Source: Anaerolineae bacterium (GTDB lineage Bacteria > Chloroflexota > Anaerolineae > JAAYZQ01). Taken from it: a stretch of 6,159 nt of DNA. Shown one piece after another: positions 1-5,700 of this stretch. Each line of letters begins with the position of its first letter. Position 1 is the first letter of the stretch. The stretch is from positions 1-6,159 of the forward strand of contig JAFGOG010000508.1 of NCBI GenBank assembly GCA_016926595.1. The letters run 5' to 3'. The notes below the pieces were generated by a model. It was not told the origin of the DNA. It did no database searches and saw only the letters and a list, made by a program, of their open reading frames with translations. Position numbers and translations under genes: made by a program.

Positions 1-989
1 CCGCCGAGGGCCTGATCGTCTACAGTGCGTTCAGCGGAGCCGACTTTCTTGTGACACCCCACATCACCTTCCCCAGCTTTAGCAGCGACCTGACCTTCAC
101 CGCCATCTTTGGCATCGGCATCATGGCCATCGCCACCATCCCCGAGTCCACCGCCCACCTGTACCAGATCAGCCTGTACGTCGACCACCTGGCCGACGAG
201 CTGGGCAAGCCCAGGTATGGATTGAGCAAGTTCATCGGCTTTAACCTGATCCTGGACGGCGTCGGCGACATCATCCACGGCACGTTCGGCGCGACCGCGG
301 GCACCAACTATGGCGAGAACAACTCGCTGATGGTCATCACCCGCAACTATTCTGGCCCAGCGCTGGTCGCAGCAGGGATCATCGCCATCCTACTGGGGTT
401 CTCCGGCTGGCTGGCTGCTGCCGTCAGTAGCGTGCCTACCGCCGTCAGCGGCGGCCTGGCCATCTACCTGTTCGGCGTCATCGGCATGCAGGGTATCGCC
501 CTCATGCTCGCCGAGAAGGTCAACCTGTTCGATCCCAAGCAGTTGGCCATCGGCGCGGTCATCATGATCATCGGCATCGGCGGGAACATCGGCTATTCCG
601 GCGGCTTCCTGCCCATCCCGCTGTTCCAGGACATCTTCCCCAACGGCTGGCCCGCCATCGCCACCGCCGCCGTGGCAGGAATCCTGCTCAACCTGCTATT
701 CCTGCTCGTCAAGCCACCCAAGACCCGCGAGTCGGCTGAACCGGACGACCTGAAACGGATCGAGGGCATCGGCCCCCGGGTGGCTGCCGCCCTGCAGAGC
801 GCAGGCATCTACAGCTTTGGCCAACTGGCGGACGCCGACGTGACCAAGCTGAAGGGGATCCTCCAGGCAGCCAACCTCAAGATGATGGATCCTACAAGCT
901 GGCCCGACCAGGCCCGCCTGGCAGCGGTCAGCGACTGGTCGGCTTTGGAGGAACTACAGGAAAAGCTTGACGCTGGTCGAGGAGAATAG
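1..989 (+). CDS. NCS2-family uracil/xanthine permease, C-terminal part, with helix-hairpin-helix tail (5' partial)
   Basis: This inner-membrane nucleobase transporter most likely imports uracil or xanthine by proton symport, as its family does. The frame is open from base 3, so the true start lies upstream. The visible 328 residues are the second half of an NCS2 protein. Residues 46-52 (IPESTAH) match the UraA segment holding the substrate/proton Glu and the following His. Residues 98-107 (AGTNYGENNS) hold the second conserved substrate-binding Glu. Several hydrophobic helices follow, up to about residue 236. After a short charged linker, residues 247-321 form a soluble helix-hairpin-helix unit with the core IEGIGPRVAAAL and a later DPTSWPDQARLAA segment, as seen in DUF4332-like HhH tails. 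This tail is not part of ordinary NCS2 permeases. The exact substrate cannot be fixed from this half. A strong hairpin follows the stop codon. Confidence 0.9.
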   Translation, partial: AEGLIVYSAFSGADFLVTPHITFPSFSSDLTFTAIFGIGIMAIATIPESTAHLYQISLYVDHLADELGKPRYGLSKFIGFNLILDGVGDIIHGTFGATAGTNYGENNSLMVITRNYSGPALVAAGIIAILLGFSGWLAAAVSSVPTAVSGGLAIYLFGVIGMQGIALMLAEKVNLFDPKQLAIGAVIMIIGIGGNIGYSGGFLPIPLFQDIFPNGWPAIATAAVAGILLNLLFLLVKPPKTRESAEPDDLKRIEGIGPRVAAALQSAGIYSFGQLADADVTKLKGILQAANLKMMDPTSWPDQARLAAVSDWSALEELQEKLDAGRGE

Positions 990-1030
990 TAACTGATATC
1001 AGGGCTCTGATCTTTTGGAATCCCCTGGCT

Positions 1031-1061
1031 AGGAGGGGCGGTCGGCCTGACCGCCCCTCCT
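1031..1061 (+). terminator. Probable intrinsic terminator after the permease gene
   Basis: A perfect 13-bp inverted repeat (1031-1043 pairs with 1049-1061), almost all G-C, closes a 5-nt loop. It lies 41 nt after the permease stop and 40 nt before the next promoter. The T tract is short (TTTCATC), so termination may be partial. The position between a stop codon and a promoter supports the call. Confidence 0.7.
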
Positions 1062-1100
1062 TTCATCAGTACAACAGGCTGACCATCGCGATGTGTCCTT

Positions 1101-1129
1101 TTCACAACAGTTCAAAGGTATGGTATAAT
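1101..1129 (+). promoter_or_regulatory. Sigma70-type promoter for the kinase/phosphotransacylase unit
   Basis: The -35 box TTCACA (1101-1106, five of six consensus bases) is 17 bp from a perfect -10 box TATAAT (1124-1129). The -10 is preceded by TGG, giving an extended -10. Transcription would start near 1136, leaving a leader of about 40 nt. No clear operator repeat is visible around it. Confidence 0.8.
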
Positions 1130-1163
1130 GGGAGTGGCCCCAAGGCCTAGCCCGTAGCTCGTT

Positions 1164-1167
1164 GGAG
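1164..1167 (+). promoter_or_regulatory. Ribosome binding site for the fusion gene
   Basis: GGAG lies 7 nt before the ATG at 1175. Two nearby ATGs (1168 and 1171) are in another frame, so this site together with the reading frame decides the start. Confidence 0.7.
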
Positions 1168-1174
1168 ATGATGC

Positions 1175-3517
1175 ATGATCACGCTTGAGCAATTGAAGCG
1201 ATATGCCCTTTTCGATACGGTACCTGAAGAGATCGCCGTCGAGGTCATCGCCCAATCCGAGGAGGCCATCTATGCCCCCGGTGAGGTAATCATTCCCTTT
1301 GGCCAACCCTTCACCTTCTTTGGCCTCATCCTGGAAGGAGAAGCCTGCGCAAACGCGCTGGTCGAACAAACAGAGGACGAGGCCTTGTGTGTGGAAAAGA
1401 TCAAGACTGGCAGCAATATCGGGGCCATGTCGCTGATGACCGGGCTGCCTTCGCCAGTAGATGTCGTCGCAACAACGCCATGCCGCGTCTTGCTGGTCCC
1501 TGCCGACCTGTTCCGCCGCTGGATCCAGGCCGACCCAGCAGCACTCCAACGCTTTGCCAAAATCATCGCCAAGCGCAGCACACTGATCGAAAAGGTGCAG
1601 CAGGAACACGCCCGCAAGACAGGCGAGCAGGGAGGCAATCCGGACCCATATGGATTAAGCCTAGCCCCTGGCCCTAGCGGACCGCAGAAGCTGCTGGTCA
1701 TCAACCTGCGCACCGGTTCGCTCAAATATCGCTTCTTTGACACCGCCGACGAGTCGCGCAACGTCGAAGGGCAGGTGGAATGGATCGATCGGCCCGGCAC
1801 ACTGCAGACCCACACCGCGGGCGGCAAGGAGTTCAAGTTCGAACTGGGCGGCAAGAAAGGCGCCGATCACAAACAGGCGCTCCAGGCAGCCTTGGACCGG
1901 CTGGTCGATCCGAAAATTGGCGTCATCCACAACTCGAGCGAGATCACCGCCGTTGGCCACCGGGTAGTGCACGGCAGCGACAAGTACTCCAACCCGGTGG
2001 AGATCGATGACCAGGTGCTGGCCGACATCCGCCGCTTTGGGCCCCTGGCGCCACTCCACAACCCGATACAGGCGCAGGGGATTGAGTGGGCCCGTGAGCT
2101 GCTGCCCGATATCCCGCATGTGGCCGTGTTCGATACCGCCTTCCACCAGACGATGCCGGAGCATGCCTACCGCTATGCTCTGCCAGAGGACCTGTACAGC
2201 AAGGACGGCATCCGCCGCTACGGCTTTCACGGGCCCTCGCACCAGTACGTGGCCCTGATGGCCGCTACCTATCTGAAGAAGCGTTTCTCGCGGCTCAAGA
2301 TCATCACCTGCCACCTGGGCGAAGGAGCCTCGGCATGCGCCATTGACCACGGCCGGTCGATAGACACCACAATGGGCCTCACCCCTCTGGAAGGGCTGAC
2401 CATGGTCACCCGGTCAGGCGACATCGACCCGGCTATCGTCATCCACCTGATGCGCAAAGGCATGTCGGCTGACGAGATCGACCATCTGCTCAATCGCGAA
2501 AGCGGCCTGAAGGGGCTGTCGGGCCTGTCAGGCGACACGCGCGAGATCGCGGCGGCAGCGAACGAAGGCAATGCCAAGGCCTTATTATCTGCCGAGGTGT
2601 TTGCCTACCGGCTGCGCAAGGCGATCGGCGCCTACTATGCCGCCTTGGGCGGGCTGGATGTGCTGGTCTTTACCGGCGGCATCGGCGAGAACGCCGCCGG
2701 GGTGCGGTCCCTGGCCTGCCAAGGTCTGTGGGGGCTGGGCGTCCTGATCGACGCCGTCAAGAACAGAGCCGTCCACGACCAGGTGGATGGCGTCGTGGAT
2801 ATCTCCCATCCCAACTCCAAGATCAAAGTCCTGGTGGTGCACTCGGACGCCTCGCGGATGATCGCCCGCGAGACGATCCGCATCCTGAGCTACGAAGCCA
2901 TCACCCGGCAGATGCAAGCCACCAAGATTCCAATCCCGATCGGCGTCTCGGCTCACCATGTCCACCTGAGCCAGCCCGACGTGGAGCGGTTGTTCGGCGC
3001 AGGCTATAAGCTCAGGCCACGCGCTGACCTGTCACAACCCGAGCAGTATGCCGCCGAAGAACAGGTCAAGCTAATCGGCCCACGGGGCAGTATCGACCGG
3101 GTGCGCGTGCTCGGCCCAGCCCGCAGCCAAACGCAGGTGGAAATCTCGCGCACCGAAGGCTATACGCTGGGGATCAACGCCCCGATCCGCATGTCAGGCG
3201 ACCTAGACGGCACGCCCGGGCTGGTCATTGAAGGGCCGGCCGGTCAGATCGAGATGAAAAAGGGTGTGATCTATGCCCAGCGGCACATCCACATGTCGCC
3301 CGACGACACCCACCGCTTTGGGGTACAGGATGGCGACGTGGTGCGCGTCCGCGCTGGCGACGAACGGGAGCTGATCTTTGGCGACGTGGTGATCCGCGTT
3401 TCGCCGAAATACAGGCTTGAATTCCATCTGGACACCGACGAAGCCAACGCCGCCGAGCTGAACAACGGCGACCTGGCCTACCTGGAAACGATTCAGCGCC
3501 GGGGCAACCGCGGGTGA
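1175..3517 (+). CDS. Three-domain fusion: cyclic-nucleotide-binding-like domain, acetate/propionate kinase, PduL phosphotransacylase
   Basis: The 780-residue soluble protein joins two enzymes that normally convert acyl-CoA to acyl phosphate (PduL) and then acyl phosphate to carboxylate plus ATP (AckA). Residues 1-140 form a cNMP-binding-like beta barrel with a C-terminal helix. A Gly/Pro-rich linker covers about 148-170. The kinase spans about 172-571, with VIN at 175-177, GHRVVHG at 261-267, FDTAFHQT at 319-326, GFHG at 350-353 and FTGGIGEN at 499-506. PduL spans about 584-772, with zinc-type motifs HVH at 595-597 and RHIHM at 703-707, AEE at 627-629, QVEISR at 654-659 and EFHLDTDEANA at 749-759. 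Oddities: kinase positions usually Asn, Gly and Glu read E383, V411 and A559, and the first domain lacks its ligand Glu and Arg. Kinase activity is therefore uncertain; PduL activity looks likely. It heads a two-gene unit with its own promoter. Confidence 0.93.
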   Translation: MITLEQLKRYALFDTVPEEIAVEVIAQSEEAIYAPGEVIIPFGQPFTFFGLILEGEACANALVEQTEDEALCVEKIKTGSNIGAMSLMTGLPSPVDVVATTPCRVLLVPADLFRRWIQADPAALQRFAKIIAKRSTLIEKVQQEHARKTGEQGGNPDPYGLSLAPGPSGPQKLLVINLRTGSLKYRFFDTADESRNVEGQVEWIDRPGTLQTHTAGGKEFKFELGGKKGADHKQALQAALDRLVDPKIGVIHNSSEITAVGHRVVHGSDKYSNPVEIDDQVLADIRRFGPLAPLHNPIQAQGIEWARELLPDIPHVAVFDTAFHQTMPEHAYRYALPEDLYSKDGIRRYGFHGPSHQYVALMAATYLKKRFSRLKIITCHLGEGASACAIDHGRSIDTTMGLTPLEGLTMVTRSGDIDPAIVIHLMRKGMSADEIDHLLNRESGLKGLSGLSGDTREIAAAANEGNAKALLSAEVFAYRLRKAIGAYYAALGGLDVLVFTGGIGENAAGVRSLACQGLWGLGVLIDAVKNRAVHDQVDGVVDISHPNSKIKVLVVHSDASRMIARETIRILSYEAITRQMQATKIPIPIGVSAHHVHLSQPDVERLFGAGYKLRPRADLSQPEQYAAEEQVKLIGPRGSIDRVRVLGPARSQTQVEISRTEGYTLGINAPIRMSGDLDGTPGLVIEGPAGQIEMKKGVIYAQRHIHMSPDDTHRFGVQDGDVVRVRAGDERELIFGDVVIRVSPKYRLEFHLDTDEANAAELNNGDLAYLETIQRRGNRG

Positions 3518-4428
3518 ACGCCACAGTTGGGGAAACCGGGTTTCTTGGCTCACAAGGAACCCGGTTTCTTGTTGACCTTGGCGGCCACGGCCCGTTCCTC
3601 CATCTAGCACACGCCAACGGCTTTCCGCCGGGGGCCTACGAACCGTTGGCCGATGCGCTCAGAACCGATTATCACCTGATCGGCCTAGCTGCCCGCCCAC
3701 TCTGGCCGGACAGCCAGCCGGAGAGCACCTCGACCTGGCAGCCGATGGCCGGCGACCTGATCGAAGCGCTGGATGGACTAGCCCACAGCAGTGCGATCTT
3801 GCCTATCTTCGGCGTGGGCCACTCACTGGGTGGGGTGCTGACGTTGTGGGCGGCCATTCGCCGGCCCGACCTGTTCCGGGCGGTCGTGTTGATCGATCCG
3901 GTGATCCTCCCCCCAAGCCGGCTGTGCGCGCTGCGGCTGATGCGCCTGGTTGGGCTCCACCGCCGGCTGCCAGTGGTCCAGGCCGCGCTGCACCGCCGCC
4001 GCACCTGGCCCAGCCGCCAAGCCTGCATCGAGCACCTGGCAAGCAAGCCATTCTTCGCCGGCTGGCCGGCAGGCAGCCTGGATGCTTATGTCAATTCCGG
4101 GACGCGACAGCAGCCTGACGGCCAGGTCGAGCTGATCTACCCACCCAAGTGGGAGGCGCACATCTTTGCCACAGTGCCGACCGATATCTGGCGCTACGTT
4201 CCGCAGCTACGCACACCGGTGCTGGTCATCCGCGGCGAACGGTCACCCACCTTTCCGGCTGAATCGATGGCGCGCCTGGCGCACTTGCTGCCCTTGGCGC
4301 AGACCCTCACCATCCCCGGCAGCGGCCACATGGTGCCGCTGGAGCGGCCGGCGGAGACGGCCAAGGCGATCCGCCATTTTGCCAGAGCCCTGGTACTACG
4401 ACTAGACAACGCCCAACAGCGGCAGTAG
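3514..4428 (+). CDS. Alpha/beta hydrolase
   Basis: The 304-residue protein has an alpha/beta-hydrolase fold, with probable esterase- or lipase-like activity on an unknown substrate. HANGFPPG (33-40) is the segment after strand 3 that usually builds the oxyanion hole. GHSLGG (102-107) is the nucleophile elbow with Ser104. GSGHMVPLERP (269-279) carries the catalytic His272. The usual acid after strand 7 is not evident: the segment reads RGERSPTFP (240-248), with no Asp where relatives often have one. Asp128 after strand 6 or Glu242 could serve. The GTG start overlaps the upstream stop (GTGA), so translation is probably coupled and the gene cotranscribed with the fusion gene. I see no strong ribosome site. 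Residues about 7-19 are encoded by a palindromic repeat and are not part of the fold. No in-frame start lies between the repeat and the conserved region. Confidence 0.85.
   Translation: MNATVGETGFLGSQGTRFLVDLGGHGPFLHLAHANGFPPGAYEPLADALRTDYHLIGLAARPLWPDSQPESTSTWQPMAGDLIEALDGLAHSSAILPIFGVGHSLGGVLTLWAAIRRPDLFRAVVLIDPVILPPSRLCALRLMRLVGLHRRLPVVQAALHRRRTWPSRQACIEHLASKPFFAGWPAGSLDAYVNSGTRQQPDGQVELIYPPKWEAHIFATVPTDIWRYVPQLRTPVLVIRGERSPTFPAESMARLAHLLPLAQTLTIPGSGHMVPLERPAETAKAIRHFARALVLRLDNAQQRQ
3532..3568. repeat. Palindromic repeat element at the 5' end of the hydrolase gene
   Basis: Sixteen bases (3532-3547, GAAACCGGGTTTCTTG) are followed by a 5-nt spacer and an inverted copy (3553-3568) with one mismatch, which becomes a G-U pair in RNA. 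Each arm contains the smaller near-palindrome GAAACC/GGTTTC. I recall dispersed repeats with this AAACCGGGTTT core from Chloroflexota and cyanobacterial genomes. Only this one copy is in the window, so membership in a family is inferred. It has no stop in the hydrolase frame and is read through as ETGFLGSQGTRF. Confidence 0.75.
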
Positions 4429-4590
4429 TACCCCAGAACTGTCCATGCTCTCGAGCAGACCTCCAAAGCCAACACCAAGGATGGCAAAGATCAACATTGT
4501 TACGATTATGATGACAATGTAGGCGACGAACGCGGCCAAGAAAAAACCGCAGCCGAATTTGAACCCATCCCCGATCTGAAGTCCGTTCAT
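4402..4590 (-). CDS. Small single-helix membrane protein, unknown function
   Basis: This predicts 62 residues, starting at the ATG at 4590. A GGGGAGG ribosome site (4597-4603 on the plus strand as CCTCCCC) sits 6 nt before that ATG. A TTG two codons upstream (4596) would be too close to the site, so the ATG is preferred. After a short polar N-terminus (MNGLQIGDGFKFGCG) comes a long, very hydrophobic stretch rich in Ile, Val, Leu and Phe (about residues 14-42). This fits one membrane-spanning helix or a tight hairpin. The tail is short and ends LLPLLGVV. I do not recognise a family. It lies 72 nt after homoserine dehydrogenase on the same strand and its last 27 bases overlap the convergent hydrolase gene. 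It may be the last gene of that unit or have its own promoter; none is convincing. Confidence 0.6.
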   Translation of the reverse strand: MNGLQIGDGFKFGCGFFLAAFVAYIVIIIVTMLIFAILGVGFGGLLESMDSSGVLLPLLGVV

Positions 4591-4596
4591 TGCCAA

Positions 4597-4603
4597 CCTC
4601 CCC
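4597..4603 (-). promoter_or_regulatory. Strong ribosome binding site of the small membrane protein
   Basis: The minus strand reads GGGGAGG, a strong anti-16S match, 6 nt before the ATG at 4590. It is the best ribosome site in the window. It is the main reason to accept this short gene and to choose the ATG over the upstream TTG. Confidence 0.65.
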
Positions 4604-4662
4604 TCACATGGTGTAATAGTGATTCGTCAGACTTTCCTTACCATAAATATAGCCCCAAAGCG

Positions 4663-5697
4663 CTAAAGACAGGCCTCTATGATGTCACGCAGCATGGCTG
4701 CGGCGGTGGGCATGGGAGTTTCCTCAACGATGGCCGCCGAGAGGACGCCGCACACGTCGGTGTGATACACAATTCCCATCTGTTCGGCGCCCAACTGAGC
4801 CAGGGGATGGCTGAGGTCGAGCCAGGTGGGCGCTACGGCCAGGCGATAATGCTCTCCCACCCGTTCGGCAGCCGCTATCAGCTTGACCCGCTTGCCCTCG
4901 ACGACGGCTTGCCGCAGGGTCTCGGCGGTCAGGCCCGTGATCCCCTGCACCGCCACATCGGCCAGTGTCGCCGGGTAGTATAGTACGCTGTGGGCCAGGA
5001 TGACCAGCTTGTTGGCGGCATCCCAACCCTCCACGTCCAACCTGGGATCCGCCTCGGCGTGACCGGCTGCCTGGGTGAGGGCCAAGGCCTGGTCATAGCT
5101 CAGGCCGTGCTCGGCCATGCTGGTCAGGATATAGTTGCTGGTCAGGTTCAGGATCCCCTCCAGCCGGTAAATATCGGCCATAGCCAAGTCACGCCGACCG
5201 AGGTTGACCGCCGGCAGGCCGCCAGCCACCGTCGCGCTGTAGCGGAGCTGCACACCATTAGCTCCGGCCAGCGCTGACAACCGTGGGAAGGCCAGCACCA
5301 GTGGCGCCTTGTTGGCCGTGACGACGTGCATCCCCCGCGCCAGGGCAGCCTCGATGCAGGTCAGGCCCGGGGTTCCGTCCTGCAGGTTGACCGGCGAGGC
5401 CTCCAGCAGCAGGCCGGCCTGCGCCGTCTCGACCATTTCCAACGCCGAAACGCCGGCCTGACCCCAGCGCGGGTAGGCAGCCACCCCCTGGCCGTTGAGT
5501 TTCAGCTTAACCACCCCCTGAGGGTCGAGTCCGGCCGGGCAGATGGCCACGCCCGACCGATCGGCCACGCCGGCAAGCACCAGCCGCAGGCCCAACCGAT
5601 CGTGAAGGGTGTCACCCTTGAGGGCGATCAGCTCCAGGAATCGCCGGCCGACGTTGCCGGCGCCGATCAGCAGGAAACGGATCGTCTTGACAGTCAC
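4663..5697 (-). CDS. hom: Homoserine dehydrogenase, short form without ACT domain
   Basis: This cytoplasmic enzyme reduces aspartate semialdehyde to homoserine with NAD(P)H, the branch step to threonine and methionine. The 344 residues are in the range of short homoserine dehydrogenases. GAGNVG (12-17) is the nucleotide-binding loop. TANKAPL (127-133) follows the Rossmann domain. GILNLTSNYIL (181-191) is the substrate-domain signature, with Leu184 where Gly is usual. AEADPRLDVEGWDAANK (214-230) supplies Glu215, Asp226 and Lys230, with the same spacing as the yeast catalytic residues Glu208, Asp219 and Lys223. The protein ends soon after the catalytic domain, so the ACT domain used for threonine feedback in longer forms is absent. 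Translation starts at a GTG 3 nt after the stop of the YitT-like gene. A GGAAGAGG ribosome site (5706-5713) lies inside that gene's end, which indicates an operon. No other threonine-pathway gene is visible. Confidence 0.95.
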   Translation of the reverse strand: MTVKTIRFLLIGAGNVGRRFLELIALKGDTLHDRLGLRLVLAGVADRSGVAICPAGLDPQGVVKLKLNGQGVAAYPRWGQAGVSALEMVETAQAGLLLEASPVNLQDGTPGLTCIEAALARGMHVVTANKAPLVLAFPRLSALAGANGVQLRYSATVAGGLPAVNLGRRDLAMADIYRLEGILNLTSNYILTSMAEHGLSYDQALALTQAAGHAEADPRLDVEGWDAANKLVILAHSVLYYPATLADVAVQGITGLTAETLRQAVVEGKRVKLIAAAERVGEHYRLAVAPTWLDLSHPLAQLGAEQMGIVYHTDVCGVLSAAIVEETPMPTAAAMLRDIIEACL

Positions 5698-5700
5698 CAG

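Noticed and set aside
1022..1038. Alternative hairpin CCCCT/AGGGG competing with the terminator (attenuator-like switch)
   Set aside because: It has only 5 bp with a 7-nt loop, against a perfect 13-bp stem, and there is no leader peptide or other regulatory context.
1112..2350. Long minus-strand open frames opposite the fusion gene (1112-1609, 1270-1854, 1661-2350)
   Set aside because: They lie entirely antisense to well-supported AckA-fusion coding sequence, overlap each other, have low-complexity compositions and match no family I know. High GC content makes such shadows common.
3672..4161. Minus- and plus-strand frames inside the hydrolase gene (3672-4046, 3823-4161 minus; 3846-4118 plus)
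   Set aside because: Their composition is rich in Arg, Pro, Ala and Gly, as expected from out-of-frame reading of GC-rich DNA, and they overlap a gene with clear catalytic motifs.
4446..4457. Small palindrome TGCTC-TC-GAGCA after the hydrolase stop as a bidirectional terminator
   Set aside because: The stem is 5 bp with a 2-nt loop and no T tract, and it lies inside the small membrane-protein gene.
4594..4596. TTG as the start of the small membrane protein
   Set aside because: It abuts the GGAGG ribosome site, leaving no room for initiation. The ATG at 4590 has the right spacing.
4604..4662. A separate promoter for the small membrane protein in the AT-richer gap after hom
   Set aside because: TATATT-like and TATTAC-like boxes occur on the minus strand, but neither has a -35 box at suitable spacing.
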